This document shows, one piece after another, positions 1 through 12,080 of a stretch of 64,000 nt of DNA. The first letter of the stretch is position 1, and every line of letters starts with the position of its first letter. The DNA comes from Hetaerina americana (Eukaryota; Arthropoda; Insecta; Odonata; Calopterygidae): the NCBI GenBank assembly GCA_022747635.1, contig JAKTNV010000017.1:2715501-2779500 (forward strand), given 5' to 3'. The notes beneath the pieces were generated by a model. That model did no database searches. It was given only the letters and a program-made list of their open reading frames with translations, and was not told the DNA's origin. Made by a program: the position numbers and the translations under genes.

Positions 1-800
1 CTTGTTTCTAAACCCTATTACCCCACCTCACTACCATCTCCTCATTTAAGTTTATCGGTTCAGTTTTTCCTTCTACTGATAACACTCATCAGCAAATAAT
101 CACTCGCTTATCACTACTAATAAATACTCGCCTGCTCTATATTTCCTACACTTAGTCCTACATTTTTGTTCAATGCCACCTCTCGCTGGCTTTCTTACCC
201 TCCGCTGTCCACTACCCTGTAACTATCGCTCCAGTAATCCCCGATACCTTCCCATTTCACCTCGAACAGCACTAAATATCTATATTATCTCCTGCTTTAT
301 ATTTTCTAATTTATATTTCCTCAAAATCGCCCTAACATTCCAAATCCCTAATCTAACTGGTTCGGTCATCTTCTGTGTCCTCTTTGCTACTGCTCTCAAT
401 TTCGCTTAGCAACGATTTCGTGAGACGACGACCGCGGAAGCCATGCATCTCCGCTGCTGGACGCCATACATGGCCAAGGTCGCATAGTGCCGAGACTGTT
501 TCCTCTGCTTTTTTCCAAAATAATTTCTTGGGATAATTAACTAAGGTGGTATCCCTTTGCCTTCCTCAATAGTACATTTAACGTGACACGATCTCTCAAA
601 TGACCACCCCACTGGGGTCAGACGCCTTTGCAGCCGACTCACTGAGAAACCGACCCTGCGCGGACTATCTTTCATTTGGATCCTACTATTAGACCGGGTG
701 ACCCTACCAGGAGCAATATTATTACCCCAGCCAGCACAGCTCTGGGGGTCATCTGAACGCACAAGCCCTTCCACCACGTTAACCTGTAGATCCATGGGGT
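1..800 (-). mobile_element. RTE-like LINE, 5' portion (copy A), decayed
   Basis: This stretch aligns by eye, on the minus strand, with the 5' end of the better preserved RTE copy at 47824-50620. Shared landmarks include the run around 'gacgaccgcggaagcc' (426-441 here, about 50210-50225 there), 'cttcctcaatag', 'cccactggggtca' and 'gcacaagcccttccaccacg'. In the better copy the corresponding DNA is the 5' untranslated region plus the first part of an AP-endonuclease domain. The homology ends near 800, which should be the 5' end of the element; the body would lie left of the window. Open frames here are short and broken, so it is a dead fragment. The family assignment is by comparison within the window and recognition of the endonuclease in the sister copy. 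Confidence 0.75.
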
Positions 801-1334
801 GGGATCAAAATAAATATACAATCGCCAAATTCCATTCATAAGTTTCTTATAATTTTCACGTAAAACTGACTTAATTTGATATTTTATGGTCATTTAGGAA
901 GGAAGGGTAAGGTATAATATATCCGTGGACGAATTTGTAGGAGTGTATGAATTAATTGTCAGATTTTGAAAATTAATAAATTACTTTCAATAGAAGGGAT
1001 TCATTAGTGATTAATCTGGTTTGATTTTTTGATCCATGAGGAAAGAGATGTTAATTGAACATTTGGATGATTACCGGGACCAGCTCCTTAATGCGGTTAA
1101 TTAGGATAATATTAAAATTTTTATTTTATTTCATTTCATTAATGTGTGCTAAATTTTTCGTTTCCTTCAAATGAGCTCCTAATCTATGGCGGTTGATTTT
1201 TGATAGACTTGTGTCAAAGTGGTAAGTTTTTCCCTCCCTTATTTAAAACTATATAAATGAGAGAAGGAAAAGCGAGGTAAATCGAAACGATTTTTCAATA
1301 GCATGCATGTATATATAAAGTTAAAAAAAAAACT
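801..1334. other. AT-rich intergenic stretch
   Basis: No coding frame, repeat end or RNA gene recognised. Ordinary AT-rich sequence between the LINE fragment and the C-rich island. Confidence 0.5.
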
Positions 1335-1810
1335 CTCGAGCAGATTCGATGAGGGAGGGTAGGGAAAACGCGAAAGGTGAGCAAGGGAGTGGATGCGAAA
1401 GGGGGTTGGAAGTTGAGAATTCCCCTATCCCCGCAGCCCCTCCAGGAAGCCCGGTTAACTCCGAGACTTTCCCCGTGAGAGATCTCACCGCACCTCCCCC
1501 ATCCCCCCATGCGACCCCTGTAACCGCATCTTCCCTCGTTATTACTACTCCCATCTAAAGGTGCGGAGAGTCGACGACCTCCCCCCCATGCTTCTCCACC
1601 TCCCCCACTCACCCGCATTCCACTCACCACCGAGAGACCGCGCTCCCTCTCTTTCGACTTCTCTCCCTCTCCCTTCGGCGCCACAGCCCTCAGGACCTCT
1701 CTCCTCCAGCGAGAGACCTGCGCCAAATTCCCCCTCGGAAAGCCATTCGCACCCACTCGCCGCACTTATGTCGTCCCACTTCCTCTCTCCCAATTTCTCC
1801 CATCCCTAAG
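1335..1810. other. C-rich/polypyrimidine island
   Basis: About 80 bp rich in G and A, followed by about 380 bp that is strongly pyrimidine-rich (runs of C and CT) with scattered CpG. Overlapping open frames on both strands are proline/serine/arginine-rich, which is what biased composition gives. No TATA box, splice pattern or conserved domain is evident. It could be a CpG-type promoter or a low-complexity region. Confidence 0.5.
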
Positions 1811-2939
1811 TTTATTATATGTAGTAGGTACCATCGGTCGGAGTCGATGGGGAAGGGGATGAGGGACACTTCCCTTCACTTGCCTTCTCTCGCGTTCCCC
1901 CTCGAGGAGGGCTGCTGATGCCTTGCCTTGCGACTCGTTGCGGTATGTAGGAAGAGTCTTCTGCCTTCCCAAGATTTCAATCATCGCAAATGATCCCATT
2001 AGGCATCAACTGTATCAGTAATATGAACTGAAGAAAAAAATACGTGCAAATTCTGGAATTTCTAACGTGAGCTGTTCCAATTTGAATTATTACTGATAGA
2101 CGAAATTACATCTGAATGAGATAGAAGTCCAGTGGTTCTCATGGAATTGCACGTTTACGTTTTATTGATCACAAAAGGATATACTATGGCTGAGAATGTA
2201 ATCAGAGAGTCCTTGCTCGCGGGAGTTTGCGTTTCCCGAGTTATTCGCAGCATTAGGAATTTATACCGTACAAAAATTGGCAATATTTTTTTAGAATTTA
2301 TTATTTTTTGAAATTATTTATTTTTTCATCATGTACAATAAAAAATTTCATTACAAAAGACATTTGCAGATAATCTTCTTGATATTTTATAGTAATATAT
2401 ATTGAATTTTCATACTTGTCCTGAAATGGCAGTCAGTTCCAATGCCACATAAACGAAAAATATAGCAATATAATGTTGCAATTTTAAAACTAAATACATT
2501 TTGTGTCAAATTCTATCCCAATCCCCACCCATCTATGTAATATTATTGTCCATTTCCCAGCATTTACTGACTGTAAAATTCTTAAAGCCTGAGATATTTC
2601 ATTAAAAATTAGAGGCACAGTAACCTAAAATTTTCATCTGCCTTTATTTGTATGGTATATTTTTGTTAAATACTAATATTGTTCCTTAATGTTAATCCTT
2701 TTCTTGTAAATCGGTTTTTTTTATATTTAACCATCCAAATATCTCCTATTATAATGACATGTCTATACAGCCGTTGAACAGGTAAAATTCCCAATTGTTG
2801 AAAGATAGTATCTCTTTCATCTAGAATATTTATATTTTTTATCTAGCCCCTGATACGTCGTCCCACTGCTTCTTTAGTATTTTTTAATGTTTATTCTTTA
2901 GTATAATAATTTTTGCAGAACCAGTGGATCCTGAGGAAT
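1811..2939. other. AT-rich intergenic stretch
   Basis: Nothing recognised. Strongly AT-rich from about 2270 to 2900. Confidence 0.5.
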
Positions 2940-3127
2940 TAAATTCAGGAAATAGATTGTAGGACACTGTCTCAGGCTTAACTATGTAAAATTTCTTCAT
3001 ATTGCAAGAAATGGCAAAAGAAAGCTCCACTCCGCAATTTATTAGTCTGATGTGTATTCACCCTCTGCCACACACCCTATCGGTGGCTTGCAGGGTACAC
3101 TAATAAATATAATAAATAAATAAATAA
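2940..3127 (+). repeat. LINE/SINE 3' tail with (AATA)n end
   Basis: The segment 'gccacacaccctatcggtgg' (3068-3087) followed by 'cttgcagggta' belongs to a 3'-end motif that recurs throughout the window (5733, 18748, 28870, 30840, 31050, 35765, 44627, 46530). It is followed by a simple (AATA)n tail at about 3101-3127, as expected for the 3' end of a target-primed retroelement. The body upstream is not recognisable. Confidence 0.5.
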
Positions 3128-3946
3128 ATTCACAAATATTTCCCTCACGAACATGGTTTTGCTTCCGCATAGCATCATGAGGTCAGGCAGCGAATACATG
3201 ATCGTTGTGAATTGTGGAAGAGCAAGGTTTTTTAAACCGTTACTTTCAATTTAAGTACAGGTATATAGTTAACAATAACCTGTGATACGTATATGACAAG
3301 AAAAATATGGAACCAACTACAAAAATTCGAGTGATTCAAGGTCTACGTATTGAAGAGTTGTAGTAATTAAATGTGATGAAAGTAAAGGATAAGCTAGGAC
3401 AAAGGAAGGAGCTATTTAACGATGCCCATTGTCACCCTAGATCTTTGATGTATGAATCCAGAGGGCAAGAAATGAGATTAATTTAAAGTTAAAGGAGTAA
3501 GTTTGAAAACTAGATCTATGCTGCGTTTTGAGGACGACAGGATAAATTTCCGCAAATATAAAAAAATCACGAGGATACTAATCGGTATGGCGGAGGGAAT
3601 GAAGAAGTATAGTCACGGAAATGAACAGAACATAATGTGGTGATTTCGAATCAGAATATGTAATTTTAGGGTATTAACACGGAAGACGGGATCCATATCT
3701 AGCTTCTAGACGATCAGATCATTAATTCAAATTGTTCCCATTAGAGATATTAAAGCGGTTTGATAATTTTTTTATTCAATTTCGATTTCACCGAACTTTG
3801 ATACACATGTTTCTGAGAGACTTAGCAGTAGGGAGAGGAGAAAGAAATGGTATGAAACCGCATTAATGATGCTGGCGTAAGGTTAAAAAAAAAAACCTAT
3901 CGAACGTAGGGCTATGGATGATGTGATACTAGAATACTACGATACT
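3128..3946. other. AT-rich intergenic stretch
   Basis: Nothing recognised up to the broken end of the mariner copy. Confidence 0.5.
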
Positions 3947-5022
3947 AGAAAGAAGTCACAGGGAGCCAAATCAGGTGAATTCGGTGGCTGTTGGATGGTA
4001 TTTGTTGCATTTTTCGTCAAAAAATTACGAATAATGATAGCACTGTGCGACGGTGCGTTATCATGGTGCAAAATCCACGAGTTTTCTGCCCACATTTCTG
4101 GTCTCTTTCGGCGAATTGCTTCACGCAAACGTCTCATAACGCCCAAATAATACTCTTTGTTTACTGTCTGGCCTTCTGGCAAAAATTCATGATGCACTAC
4201 ACCGTTGTAATCCATGAAAACCGTCAGCATTGCCTTCTTTTTTGACTGAAAACGACGTGGTTTTTTTGGACTCGGCTCATTTGGTGAACGCCATTCACTT
4301 GCCTGATGTCTGGATTGCGTGTCGTACTCATAAACCCACGTCTCGTCTCCAGTAATGATCCTTTTGATGAATGTGGGATCGGATTAAGCCTCGCAAATCG
4401 TGTCTTTTGCGACGTCAACACGGTCTCTTTTTTCCATGAAATTGAGGTCTTTTGGAACCAACTTTGCTGCTACACGACGGAAACCCAAATCATTAACCAC
4501 AATGTCTTGGGCGGATCCATAGGCAATGTTCAAGTCCTCCGCTATTTCTCTGATGGTTAATTTGCGGTTATTGACCAACATTTCTTTTACTTTATCAATT
4601 TTTTCACCGACTTTCGATGTCGATGGTCTGCCACTGCGTTCATCATCTTCGATTGACTCACGACCACTTCTGAACCGCTCGTGCCACTGGTAAACGACCG
4701 TTTTTTTAGAGAATCGTTGCCGAAACACTTTTCCAACATTTCCAACGTCCGTGCGCCACTAAATCCGTTTTTTACGCAAAATTTAATACAAGTTCGTTGT
4801 TGCAAATTTAAATCAATTTCTGCAATTGTAAAAAATCGCCAACACACACAGAGATAGATGTACTCTTGGCTACGTAACTTTTGCAAATGTCAAGTTATGA
4901 CACTAAGATTTAAAGGGAATATCAACAACAGATGTACCAATTTAACAAAAAAAACAGAACTCAAATCAGAACGATGGGAGCGCCACACGGTGGTTATTCC
5001 GGGAACGTTTTGATCAAGGTAG
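3947..5022 (-). mobile_element. mariner transposon, 3'-truncated copy
   Basis: Almost identical, in reverse orientation, to the element at 12973-14305. Its 5' terminal inverted repeat ends at 5022 next to a TA dinucleotide (5023-5024), the expected mariner target. Homology stops abruptly at about 3947, just past the codons for the third catalytic aspartate, so the last roughly 265 bp and the 3' inverted repeat are missing. Lacking one end, it cannot move. The very low divergence from the other copy indicates recent insertion or duplication. Confidence 0.9.
3950..4886 (-). pseudogene. mariner transposase pseudogene
   Basis: Encodes the N-terminal helix-turn-helix region, the linker and the D,D34D core of a mariner transposase, in three broken pieces. 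Against the sister copy I see two coding lesions: a one-base deletion in the A-run near 4707 (seven A instead of an eight-base AAAGAAAA tract), which shifts frame after the FGNDSLKK region, and a G-to-T change giving a TAA stop at the EAESDPT position (about 4385). The C-terminal end after LAPCDFF is absent. The remaining protein sequence is nearly identical to the sister copy, so the damage is recent. Confidence 0.88.
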
Positions 5023-5640
5023 TATTTCAGACAATTCCACTCTTTTATTTCGATATTTTTGTCAAAACCTGTAATACATATATTAAAGACTTTAATTTCG
5101 TCAGTTTTATCAATTTATTTTCGTATAATTGTCTTTAGCTAAGTAACTTTATTATACAGGTATTATTATACCTGTAGTTTCAAATATATTGAGGGCAGAT
5201 TCTGCAAACCGTTTCACTACCAAGCAGTAGCAATCCTTCCTAAGAATAGTTTGGCACGGCTCTCCTCTCAGTTCTCTTATCGGCTAACCTATCGGAGTTT
5301 TTAGGCTTCCCTCTCTTTACGTGTGCCGTGATATGTTTTGCGCGTTACATCCGGTGCCTGTTGTTGTTCATGTTTAATATTGTTCTCTCTCTCAATCAGA
5401 CCACTGACTATCAAAATATGTCCTGCTACCTTCTAGAATTTTCATTAGTTTTTTCCTACTTTCTTTTGTAAGTTATTTGATCCATCTCTTCGATATTCAT
5501 CATTCACCTTGATCACTGTCGTACTCATTACATTCATCTCCATTCTGATACTGCATATTGCCCGTGCCTCTCTACCACGGAGAATCATGGGCCACTTGTA
5601 GTGTTTTTTTAATTTAAGTGGTATCTAGAATTTTATTTCA
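5023..5640. other. AT-rich intergenic stretch with small palindrome
   Basis: No gene seen. It contains a short hairpin at 5155-5176 with 9-bp arms (tacaggtat / atacctgta) around a 4-nt loop. Confidence 0.5.
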
Positions 5641-5785
5641 AATACCTTCATTAATAACATCACCCGATCGCGGTAGGGTCATGCTCGGGTGAAAATTATT
5701 CTAGTGTGTTGAATACAAAACCCCCTGGAAAACACCCTAGCGGTGGCTTGCAGGGTTCTTAAATAAATAAAAAAATAAACAGGTA
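5641..5785 (+). repeat. LINE/SINE 3' tail with A-rich (AAATA)n end
   Basis: Contains 'caccctagcggtggcttgca' (about 5733-5752), matching the recurring 3'-end motif and most closely the copy at 3068. It is followed by an A-rich simple tail (about 5759-5780). Only the tail can be recognised. Confidence 0.5.
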
Positions 5786-6184
5786 CACCAAGCAATTAAT
5801 CAAACATGTTTTAATGGACTTTATATCCCCGTACCTAGTCTCCCCGTAATCTACCAGGCAAGTTTATTTTTACTTCTGAAATGAAGTGAGATAAAATGAC
5901 ATTTTATTCATATCTGGCGTACTTAGTTGTCTTTGCAGACATTTTTAGATGGAGTTTTTGTGGATGCATACGCAAATAAGCATTGTAAAATTGCATCACC
6001 TGCGTTAATACAATTTAAGAAGCCATAGTGAGACAGGAAAATCTACAAAATTTACCTTGGTGATGTTAATACGTAAAGTAAAATGCATTGATCACAAAAC
6101 TATGAGTTTGGAGTAAAATTGGTGAGTAATATTTTAATTTCTCAAAGTTTATAAAATCAATTATATCGCCAAACCATACTCCCT
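5786..6184. other. intergenic stretch
   Basis: Nothing recognised. Confidence 0.45.
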
Positions 6185-6730
6185 ATGCGCGTATTCAACA
6201 TTCTCTTTGCTGGTGCAAGAAGTATGCTGAGTAAGGATGTTAAGAAAAATCTCGTTAAAACTTTTATGCGAAACGTGATTTTGTACGGTGTGGAAGCATG
6301 GTCATTGTAGCAATATGACAGACTTAGATTGGTGGCTGTTAAGATTGGGGTTCGGAGAAGGATGGGAGAGGTGGAATGAACCGAAGAAAAACAAGCGGAG
6401 AAGTTCTAGTCACCGTGGGGGAGGAAAGAGGAAGAAATCAAAGGGAGACGGAAAAAGTGGATGCAGAGCATTTTGAATGGCGATGGGAGTTGAAGACCGT
6501 GGAAGAGGGTGGAATGCTAGGCAAGCGATGATGGGCTAGGAGAAGGTTATGCTTGTTGGACGGATTGAAGGAAGGAAGCATGCGGCATTGGAGTGTACGA
6601 GTGCGTAATGCAGTTTCGAATTTCTGGTTGTGTTTTGTTAGAATATGCAAAGAAATGCATTATCTATTCAGTCTGCCTCTATCCAAATCATTCATCTTAA
6701 ACGATAGACCACAAATAATAATCCTAGTGT
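6185..6730 (+). mobile_element. RTE-like LINE 3' fragment (copy F), decayed
   Basis: Plus-strand translation around 6236-6310 gives KNLVKTFMRNVILYGVEAW, matching KKRLVKTLIWSVAMYGAET in the C-terminal part of the RT protein of copy C. Further down, 'tctggttgtgttttgttag' (about 6620) and the 'tatccaaatc' segment match the 3' untranslated region, and the end is TAA-rich. Several stops and frame changes. It is a 5'-truncated relic, as usual for LINEs. Confidence 0.7.
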
Positions 6731-9700
6731 AAATATTTTACATTTATATTTATATAGCACCAATAGTTAGAAATAAAAATTGGTCGTTCGTCTCATTTGA
6801 AAACATTCAATCTGCAGGGAGACGTATTATTACAGTTAATGTCATGTTAACAATATCATCCTCACAGTTTGCATTAGATTGGAAGTCAAATCCAATAGCC
6901 GTCCACATAAATTTATGACAGAGGGTGTGTATTAGATATCCACCATAAAAGTTTTAAGAATCTTCATAGATAGCCAATTTAAATCCAATAGATTACCAAT
7001 AAAATGAATGTATAATCAGTCGTGGGGGTTTTTCAGTGGTGAGGGCCAAAGGAGTATCTATAACTGCGCGCCATTGCTTCCTGTCGTCCGGCGAAGGATG
7101 ACGTAACGAAGTTAAACTTGATCAACGAATCTAATCGGACAAAAAAAAACAGAGTGTTTGGGTGGTCCTTACCTGAGCACAACATTTCGTTACGATTATT
7201 AAAGTTCCCCATGAGATATCGTGGGTGAAGTCTAAAAGAGGATGAGGTTTCAGCTTTCAAAAGCCGACGGCCGATGAGCTTCACCGTGGTCCTCGTTGCA
7301 TTCATAATTGATTGGGCACACTTCTCCGCGGAAGAGGCGATCGCAGGAGACAGTAATTATTCCTCTAAATACTTGGCGCTTACCGTTTATACGTTAGGGG
7401 TTCACCGGTTTATTTTTGAAGCTATCAATTCCTTGCTTCTTGAAGTTAACTCACCGTACAAGAGTAACTAATGGAAATGACTTCCGCATTGTAATCTTTG
7501 GAAGGGCCTTTGGATAAAAGGTTGGCCATTTGTTCGACTAAATTGCAGTTTTTACTGACAACTCTCATGGTGCCAGAAGAGAGAGAAAGGAAGAAAAAAA
7601 TGAGTTCCAGGGCTTATTACTGGGGAATTAGGTGCCACAACAAGGTCTTCGATGTTTCGTAAACTTCAAATGACTACTTTTTTAGCCCTCAATTTTATTT
7701 CAACCATCAATTACCCTTAATAAATTGAGAGGAGTTATCACCAAAACGGTACGGAGAGCTAGAGGCTGTTACTGAAAGTTCTTGTGTTATACAATAATTG
7801 GTTTAATAATTTGGCTACCGATATCGACATGATTCAAAAGTTGAACGACCGGTATTTCTACTTTAAAATCGCTGGCAGCCTTTCCCCTTTGCCCGTATTT
7901 TATAAAGGCCATTGATTTAAAGGCGGATCCCAGTCCAATAATACAAATTACTTTCATCGTAACCTGAAGGTGGTACGCAATAGTAGCCCAAAACAGCCAT
8001 AAATTACTAAAAGCTGACGGATAAACATTTAGATCAATAGGGAAGTAACTGGCATTGGGGATATGTGGAAGGAAGTAAAAAAACGGAAGTGATTCAAAGG
8101 TCTGAGTTGGATTTCCAACATTTCAAAATTTGAATAAAACATTTTTTTGACAGTGTAGAGTGGCTGAATGCTCGGGGTGGTTGCATATTACTCGACGCAC
8201 ATTGGAATTGAAAGTAAAACTTGTGCACACATTTTTTTCAGACGTTATTTATTTCAGTAACTAAATGGTTGTTTAACCCAAAATCATGAATCTTAACAAT
8301 GAAGTAAGTTTTATAATTTCTAAATTAGGAACTAATGAAATAATATGAAGTTAGGTAAATCGCCCGTAATGCGAATTGCATTTAAAGTTCATGACACTTT
8401 ACACCGAACACCAAGTGACTAGCCACAGTGGAACCAAAAAATAGCCCAAGCATTTTATTTCTCCTTCCTACGTCATTTTACTCCTTTTAAAATACAGCCA
8501 AGGAGACTATAGGGGTTCCGATGGATTCCCTATGTGATATGAAGTGACGTGAAAACTGATCTAGCTTCACACTCCAATTGTCCAATCGGACACTCCAGTT
8601 TCCGACTTCAACAACGTAAGAGGGTAGGGCGATTAAGTGGTAGGTAGGTAGCTGCTTCATTCTGGTTCCCAATTCGTGACTCATGGAGAGGGTCCTAAAC
8701 TTTACTGAACGCTTAGTGTGAAGCTTTGTATCAAGTAAACGGGAACTTGTCATCACGAGTTGGTCCAGTTCATTTTAGATGTAACTTTCCTCCTCACGCT
8801 TAATATTTACTTGTCCTAACTTGCAAAATTTGCGCAAGCATTTAGGCAAATTCAAAATCTAGCACTGAAAACCCTTGTTATGCCTGCTGCAGTCAATTGC
8901 ACGCTCCAGAAAACAATTATTTAAGATACTTTTATCGTCTGAAGAAATATCGAGTTCTGCATTGATACTCATGCATATTAAAAATCATTATATTTATTCA
9001 ATTCCTAGGAGATATGTGGATCAGAACCTTATAGTTGAAAGAATTTCAACGTTAAAGATGAGACTTAACTTAAGTAAATGAAGAGTAAAAGAACAATTGC
9101 TTCTTGCAAATCACTTCGAAAAAATTAGGCGTTTACTTTTTGGAATTACAATTTCAATTTTACCCCAAGATTATTCTAACGACATGCTTATCCACGTCTT
9201 CCTAGGCATAGAAATGAAAACGGGGTCAAATATTTATTCTCATTAGCCCCCTCTCTTGACATTTATAGACTACATACATACAGAGTATAGAGAGCCTCAC
9301 GGACTCATTCCCATTACCGAGTTTACTTTTTTCGAGTAAATTTGATTTGGAAATTTTTTATGAATAGTGTCCTTCCTTGATTTTAATGACGGTTAATAGA
9401 AAGTTATATACCTACGGTTACATTTTTACTAGTTATTTATGAGAATTATGGGATGAAAATGATGATAATTATATTGTCGGTGCTTATTTAATCGTCAGTT
9501 GCTATATCTATTCGGAAAAAAGCCACTTTTGCCCACTGGAGCTATAAAAAAGCCAACTGGAGCTATAAAATCTACGAATTATGAACGGAACGTAAAACGG
9601 CGCAAAAAAATTATAGCGACAACTCCCGGCAGCATTAAAGATTTAAAAAATTGGAAACGGCTTTAGGAATTCGAACTACCTTATTTTACTTAAAATCAAG

Positions 9701-9789
9701 TAAGAGATAGGACCGCGAAGTTGTACGGACAAGTTACCGGGAAGCCTGTATACGTACTTACACAAGCACATACCTACATGCTGGTATTG
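6731..9789. other. AT-rich intergenic stretch
   Basis: I see no coding exon, RNA gene or repeat boundary in this 3-kb stretch. Open frames are short and unremarkable. A small direct duplication of 'actggagctataaaa' occurs near 9537 and 9564. Confidence 0.45.
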
Positions 9790-10770
9790 TTTTGCTGCAA
9801 CTTGGCCCTCTTTCTTGCTTCACCTCTCTCTCCTCGCGCTGCCTCCCTCCCACTTTCTTCTCCTTCACCCTCCCCAAAGGTCCACATTCCTCCCTCCCAC
9901 TCTTTTAATCCTCGGGATCGCCCCTTTTAGTTCTATATCTATCCATCCATCCACCACTCCCACCCAAATCTCCCGCATCCTGCTCGTTATCCAGTTTGAT
10001 ATCGCGACCTAAGTCCAGCGAGCGGATGGACGATTGGAGATGAGGACCGAGGAAGCGGAGAGTCCGGAAAAGGAATGGTTGGGAGAGACGCGGGGGAGGA
10101 GGAGAGAGAGGGAGAGGAGAAAGGAAGGAGTAGGAAAGTAGTAGGCGGCTGAGAGCAGCCCGGGGTGGAAACAAAGAATGCGAGTGGGGAAGTTCGGGTT
10201 GAGGTGAACAGAAAGAATGGGAGACTGTCGGAGGGGAATGGATATAAAGGGAGTGGGCGATTAATGTGAGATAAGGCGATCGAGGTGGTGGAGGTGGGAG
10301 TAGGGGGGAGGGGGAAAAGTTTAGATGGAGGAGGGGGAGACTCCTTCGCTGCTTCTGCTGGTGCTGTCGCCGCGGCTACCGAACGAACACAGCTCGCCCT
10401 CACCGCGAGATAGCATCGGACACACGCCCCGAACGGTTGAAGTCTTTCCTTGCCTCACCACCCCACCGCTCCTCCTCCTCCCAATCCCCCCCTCTTACCT
10501 GCGCCCCAAGGCCCTATTTTCCTCCCAGCCCAACTTGCCACCCCCTCCCTGCTCTCCCTCCGACCCCCTCCCATTGTCTTTATCACTCCAGGCTCCTTCC
10601 TTAACGGAGAGCTACCTTCTCAATGCGGAACAAATTTTCTCCCACGCGCTGGAGTCTTTCTCTCTCTCTCTCTTTCCTTCTTTCCTCCTGCCCCCCCACC
10701 CATTTCATTCTTTCACTCTTCCATTGCTTTCTTTTCTACTTTCGGAAGCGTTTACGGAGGAGCAGCGATT
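9790..10770. other. C-rich/polypurine-polypyrimidine island with strand switches
   Basis: Composition flips along the plus strand: pyrimidine-rich at about 9800-10000, purine-rich (GGA/GAG runs) at about 10020-10330, then pyrimidine-rich again to about 10745, including a (TC)n run near 10660-10680. The overlapping proline/serine/leucine-rich frames on both strands are a composition effect. No domain, TATA box or splice structure was recognised. Confidence 0.5.
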
Positions 10771-11170
10771 TTTATACCCGAGTTTTATACCGGATTAAGG
10801 GAGAAAAATATCGTAGAGGAAAAAATACACCTAAAATATTTCTTTTTTTACTTTTGTGACAGATGCGCACTTTTTCAACTAGCGTTGTGCTCGTGGCGGT
10901 GCTGCGAACGGCGTCTGGCTGCCGTCTGAACTCCCAGAGGACGGAAAGGTTGCTCGGGGCTGAAAGATGCATGGGTGCTCCAGTCTCCGCTAAGGGTGAA
11001 TTTCGACGAGCAATCCCTCGAGTGCAAATCGAATTTACTTCAAAATCCTAACCCATGCATACGACCTCGTACCGTTTAAAACTCCTCTCGTTTTAGCACC
11101 AGACCAGCTAGCATGACAGTAAGGAAACAGAAAGTGGATATCGTTTTGATGCCGTGGCGTGTAAATAAAC
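10771..11170. other. intergenic stretch
   Basis: Nothing recognised. The GC content falls back towards the AT-rich background before the mariner end at 11171. Confidence 0.45.
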
Positions 11171-12080
11171 GAGGTCTGTCAAATAAATACGCGAACTGAG
11201 ACCGTAAAAACTTTATTTTGCAAAATTTAGTCTACATCGTTTTATTCTTCTTAAAAGTACTCTCCATTCGTTGCTATGCACTTATTCCATCTTCTTTTCC
11301 ACTGTTTAAAGCACCCTTGGAAGTCCTCGGCAGTTAGGCGTTTTAGTTTTATGGTTGTTTCTCGCTATATTGTATCCACATCTTCCCAGTGATGTCCCCC
11401 CCTCATCATATTTTTGCATTTTGGGAATAGGTAAAAGTCGCAGGGGGCGAAATCTGGCGAATAAGGAGAATGATAAAGGATGGCGATTGGATCTTTTTCC
11501 TCAAACTGGCGAACGATAAATGCTGAATGTGATGGTGCATTGTCATATGAAGGATCCATCCATCGCCTTGAGTCAAATTTGATTGCACACGACGCACGCG
11601 ATCTCTCAAATGCTTGAGAACTGTAAGGTAGAGCTCAGACTTTACGGCATGGACCAGGGACGGCACACGATCAATGTTGTCGTCAACACGGGTGGTCGAA
11701 CGTCGTCCCGGCCTTGCATCATCCGTGGCGTCTTGTCGGCCATCTTTAAAACGCTTAATCCACTTCCAACTATTCTTCATAGCATTACCACCCTTAACAA
11801 CTGTCAACATTTCGGTAATCTCTGGATAACTTTTTACGCACTTCACCAAAAACTTAATGCTGATTCGTTGCTCCGTGATTTCATCAATTTCCATTTTCGA
11901 CAAACGGTAAAACAAGGACGACAGAAACTAATACAACTGGCACCAAATGCACAGCTCGGCGATCTGCAAGGCACAGACAGCTCATTGGGTCTCAGGTAAC
12001 TAGCGCCGCTAGTGGACGGGGTTATTGTCCGCGTCATGGCCGCCAAATTGCACCAGTTCGTGTATTTATTGTACGCACTA
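11171..12080 (-). mobile_element. mariner deletion derivative (second family)
   Basis: The left end carries 'aggtctgtcaaataaatacg' (from 11172), and a degraded inverted counterpart 'cagttcgtgtatttattgta' lies near 12053-12072. This supports a minus-strand element of about 0.9 kb, where an intact mariner is about 1.3 kb. Between the ends are the N- and C-terminal parts of a transposase with the middle missing. The right end is diverged, so the 12080 boundary is approximate. Confidence 0.75.
11230..11894 (-). pseudogene. mariner transposase pseudogene, catalytic core partly deleted
   Basis: A plausible ATG at 11892-11894 starts MEIDEITEQRISIKFLVKC, followed by the mariner N-terminal helix-turn-helix region ending ARPGRRSTTRVDDNIDRV. 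The frame then jumps to sequence just before the second catalytic aspartate, so the rest of the DNA-binding region and the first aspartate are deleted. A frameshift follows; in the next frame YDNAPSHSAF...YSPDFAPCDFYLFP shows the second and third aspartates with 34 residues between them, the mariner signature. The C-terminal end continues, with stops, towards 11230. It cannot make active enzyme. Confidence 0.8.

Noticed and set aside
3061..3127. CRISPR or tandem satellite
   Set aside because: Only a simple (AATA)n tail at a retroelement 3' end. No spaced direct repeats anywhere in the window.
10325..10929. Overlapping 157- and 159-codon frames
   Set aside because: Two frames open over the same pyrimidine-rich DNA, as expected when TA-containing stops are rare. 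No conserved motif.
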